Assembly: GCF_029167235.1 (NCBI RefSeq)
Contig: NZ_JARFTR010000066.1
Location: 1 to 42,255, forward strand
DNA length: 42,255 nt
Source: Kamptonema sp. UHCC 0994
GTDB lineage: Bacteria > Cyanobacteriota > Cyanobacteriia > Cyanobacteriales > Microcoleaceae
Reading direction: 5' to 3'
The number at the start of each line of letters is the position of its first letter. Within the stretch, counting starts at the first letter, position 1. Under the pieces are notes generated by a model, which was given only the letters and a program-made list of their open reading frames with translations, was not told the DNA's origin and searched no databases. The position numbers were made by a program, and so were the translations under genes. This document shows positions 40,613 to 42,255 of this stretch, piece after piece.

Positions 40613-42189
40613 ATAATCGCTATCTCAGGAACCTTCACCGCAGGAACAGAAGCTAAAAACTCAGCCACCTGCGCCTCAATTTGATCCCGCACAATCTGAC
40701 GATACTCCAAGAAATGCTCAATCTGAGCACACACCGCTAAATAGCTACTTACACCACCAGGATTATGATAAAACATACTCAACAAATTGCGCCAAAATTG
40801 CCAGCGAGTGCTGCGAATAACACCCTGTCGCCAGCAAATAGTTAGTAGCGCCCGAATAGTCACCCAGTTAATTTTCTTACCCGCACCTTTACCTTTTTTA
40901 GGATAGGTTGCCTCCCCCAAAATGCGATAATGGCGGTAAGTACGATCTAAAAATTTAGATGGTTCATACAGTTCCCAAAAAGCCTCAATATACTCATGGG
41001 CAATATCTTCAAGGGGTCGCGTCGGCACAAAATTCATTAAAGTAGTCTGATTAATATTAGCCCCTTCTTTCCGTAGCCGTCCTTCCTTCACTAACCGATG
41101 CCAGAGAGCCGTATCAGGCAAGGCTTGCAGCATACTAAACAACGCTGTTGGAATCGATGTTTGCTCCACAAACTTGACAATTCGCGCACCTGCACCCGCC
41201 TTTTCACCATCAAAGCCGATGATAAATCCTGCCATTACTCTTAATCCTGTTCGAGTAATTTTAAGTACCGCTTCACTCAGCGAGTCTCTTGTATTTTGGT
41301 ACTTCTGAGTCAGAGTCAAACTCTCTTCATCGGGAGTTTCAATCCCTAAAAATACCGCCCCAAAATTACACGCGACCATCGCATCCATCAGTTCTTGATC
41401 GTTAGCCAAATCCACCGAAGCTTCCGTTGCAAAAGAAAATGGATATTGATGTGCCACCATCCAAGGTTGCAGCTCTTTCAGAAATAACTTAACATTGCGC
41501 TTATTGCCGATAAAATTGTCATCGACCATAAAAATACTACGCCGCCAACCTAACTCATAGAGGCGATTTAATTCTGCTAAAATTTGCTCAGGGTTTTTAG
41601 TCCGAGGTTTACGACCATAGAGCACAATAATGTCACAAAATTCGCACTGGAAAGGACAACCGCGCGAGAACTGAACCGACATCTCCGCGTAAGCATCAAA
41701 TTCTAGCAACTCGAATCGGGGAATAGGAGTATGGGTAACATCGGGTCTTTCACCACCTGAACGGAAAATACCAGAAGTAACTCCCTGCGCGATCGCATTG
41801 ACAAATAATGGTAAGGTAATTTCGCCTTCATCTAAGATTAAATAATCTGCACCCGCCCCTGTGGCTTCATCAGGTAAAGCTGTCGGATAAGGGCCACCCA
41901 CAGCAACCCGCTTATTCCTACGTTTTGCTTCCTGAATCTGATTGAGTAAATCCTCTTTTTGGACAATCATTGCTGACAGAATTACCAAATCTGTCCACTC
42001 CCATTCTGCCTCTGTCACCTCGCGCACGTTACGATCTACTAACTTAAATTGCCACTCTTGTGGTAGAATTGCCGCCACTGTTACTAAACCGAGAGGCGGT
42101 AACATTGCCTTTCGATTTAGCAAAGCTAGGGTTTTCTCAAATGACCAGAAACTTTTAGGAAATAGGGGATAGAGAAGTAAAACATTCAT
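40585..42189 (-). CDS. B12-binding-domain radical SAM protein with DUF4070 C-terminus
   Basis: 534 residues. An N-terminal cobalamin-binding-like Rossmann domain (about 1-140, MNVLLLYPLFPKSFWSFE, ILSAMIVQKEDLL) is followed by the radical SAM core with CPFQCEFC (the CxxxCxxC iron-sulfur motif) at about 179-186, FMVDDNFIGNKRN and FLGIETPDEESL. The C-terminal part has the DUF4070 pattern (FLDRTYRHYR). It belongs to the same broad group as hopanoid C-2 methylase HpnP, but no hopanoid genes are near, so I leave the substrate open. The last 12 residues (IAIIATAKAVRG) come from a repeat. No obvious operon partner in the window. Confidence 0.9.
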   Translation of the reverse strand: MNVLLLYPLFPKSFWSFEKTLALLNRKAMLPPLGLVTVAAILPQEWQFKLVDRNVREVTEAEWEWTDLVILSAMIVQKEDLLNQIQEAKRRNKRVAVGGPYPTALPDEATGAGADYLILDEGEITLPLFVNAIAQGVTSGIFRSGGERPDVTHTPIPRFELLEFDAYAEMSVQFSRGCPFQCEFCDIIVLYGRKPRTKNPEQILAELNRLYELGWRRSIFMVDDNFIGNKRNVKLFLKELQPWMVAHQYPFSFATEASVDLANDQELMDAMVACNFGAVFLGIETPDEESLTLTQKYQNTRDSLSEAVLKITRTGLRVMAGFIIGFDGEKAGAGARIVKFVEQTSIPTALFSMLQALPDTALWHRLVKEGRLRKEGANINQTTLMNFVPTRPLEDIAHEYIEAFWELYEPSKFLDRTYRHYRILGEATYPKKGKGAGKKINWVTIRALLTICWRQGVIRSTRWQFWRNLLSMFYHNPGGVSSYLAVCAQIEHFLEYRQIVRDQIEAQVAEFLASVPAVKVPEIAIIATAKAVRG

Positions 42190-42255
42190 TCAAAATTACC
42201 TAAGAAGGAAGAAGGAAGAAGGCATTGATATTTAGTAGGACTTACGAATGCTTTA
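42190..42255. other. Window end: purine-rich tract and start of a repeat
   Basis: AAGAAGGAAGAAGGAAGAAGG lies just upstream of the radical SAM gene start. The last bases, AGGACTTACG (about 42236-42247), match the terminal motif of palindromic repeat family 1, so another copy may begin here and be cut by the window edge. Confidence 0.5.

Noticed and set aside
40585-42189. Naming the radical SAM protein HpnP (hopanoid C-2 methylase)
   Set aside because: Many cyanobacterial B12-radical SAM/DUF4070 proteins share this layout, and no hopanoid genes are near; sequence alone does not decide the substrate.

Overview
The window is a stretch of cyanobacterial chromosome, probably from a filamentous Oscillatoriales-type organism (Microcoleus/Oscillatoria/Kamptonema-like; the genus is inferred). 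The signs are: the HIP1 octamer GCGATCGC dozens of times on both strands; many arrays of 7-bp tandem repeats (STRRs); several dispersed palindromic repeats; and cyanobacterial gene sets such as efp-accB, urtABCDE, a TLP40/CYP38-like cyclophilin and a CyaB-like cyclase. I saw no rRNA or tRNA gene, CRISPR array, complete insertion sequence or prophage.

Layout. 0-2.7 kb: repeats, a small membrane protein, a candidate terminated small RNA, and a Ser/Thr kinase with a Pro-rich tail. 2.9-4.6 kb: a minus-strand unit of ECF sigma factor, membrane anti-sigma-like protein and Spy/CpxP-like protein, abutting what looks like the 3' end of a lost catalase gene. 4.7-8.6 kb: GIY-YIG protein, a DUF433/DUF5615 toxin-antitoxin-like pair, a truncated OGFr-domain remnant and glutathione reductase. 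9-12.2 kb: an RTX-type Ca-binding protein and a CHASE4-HAMP-PAS histidine kinase. 12.5-15.6 kb: threonine synthase with a MoaD/ThiS-like sulfur carrier, and phosphofructokinase. 15.8-20.2 kb: a decayed Rpn-like gene, an S9 peptidase and a repeat-rich 1.2-kb gap. 20.2-26.7 kb: recN, a 1062-residue adenylate cyclase with a lysine-rich helical insertion, and two small proteins. 26.7-31 kb: an OmpR-type two-component system divergent from a second Spy-like protein, then a GerMN protein. 31-34.6 kb: an ArsR-type regulator, accB, efp, a periplasmic cyclophilin and a small membrane protein. 34.8-40.4 kb: the complete high-affinity urea transporter urtABCDE. 40.6-42.2 kb: a B12-binding radical SAM enzyme.

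Functional links. Two Spy/CpxP-like periplasmic proteins sit beside two different signalling modules (ECF sigma/anti-sigma, and RR/HK), suggesting two envelope- or metal-stress circuits. The urt operon is preceded by a textbook NtcA-type promoter: GTA-N8-TAC, exactly 22 bp, then TAATAT. Every junction inside the operon carries a different repeat or low-complexity sequence.

The least explained signal is a family of about 90-bp nested palindromes (five copies, some degenerate). Their stem bases differ between copies but remain complementary within the two intact copies, as expected if the fold rather than the sequence is kept. No clear new multi-gene defence or biosynthetic system was recognised.
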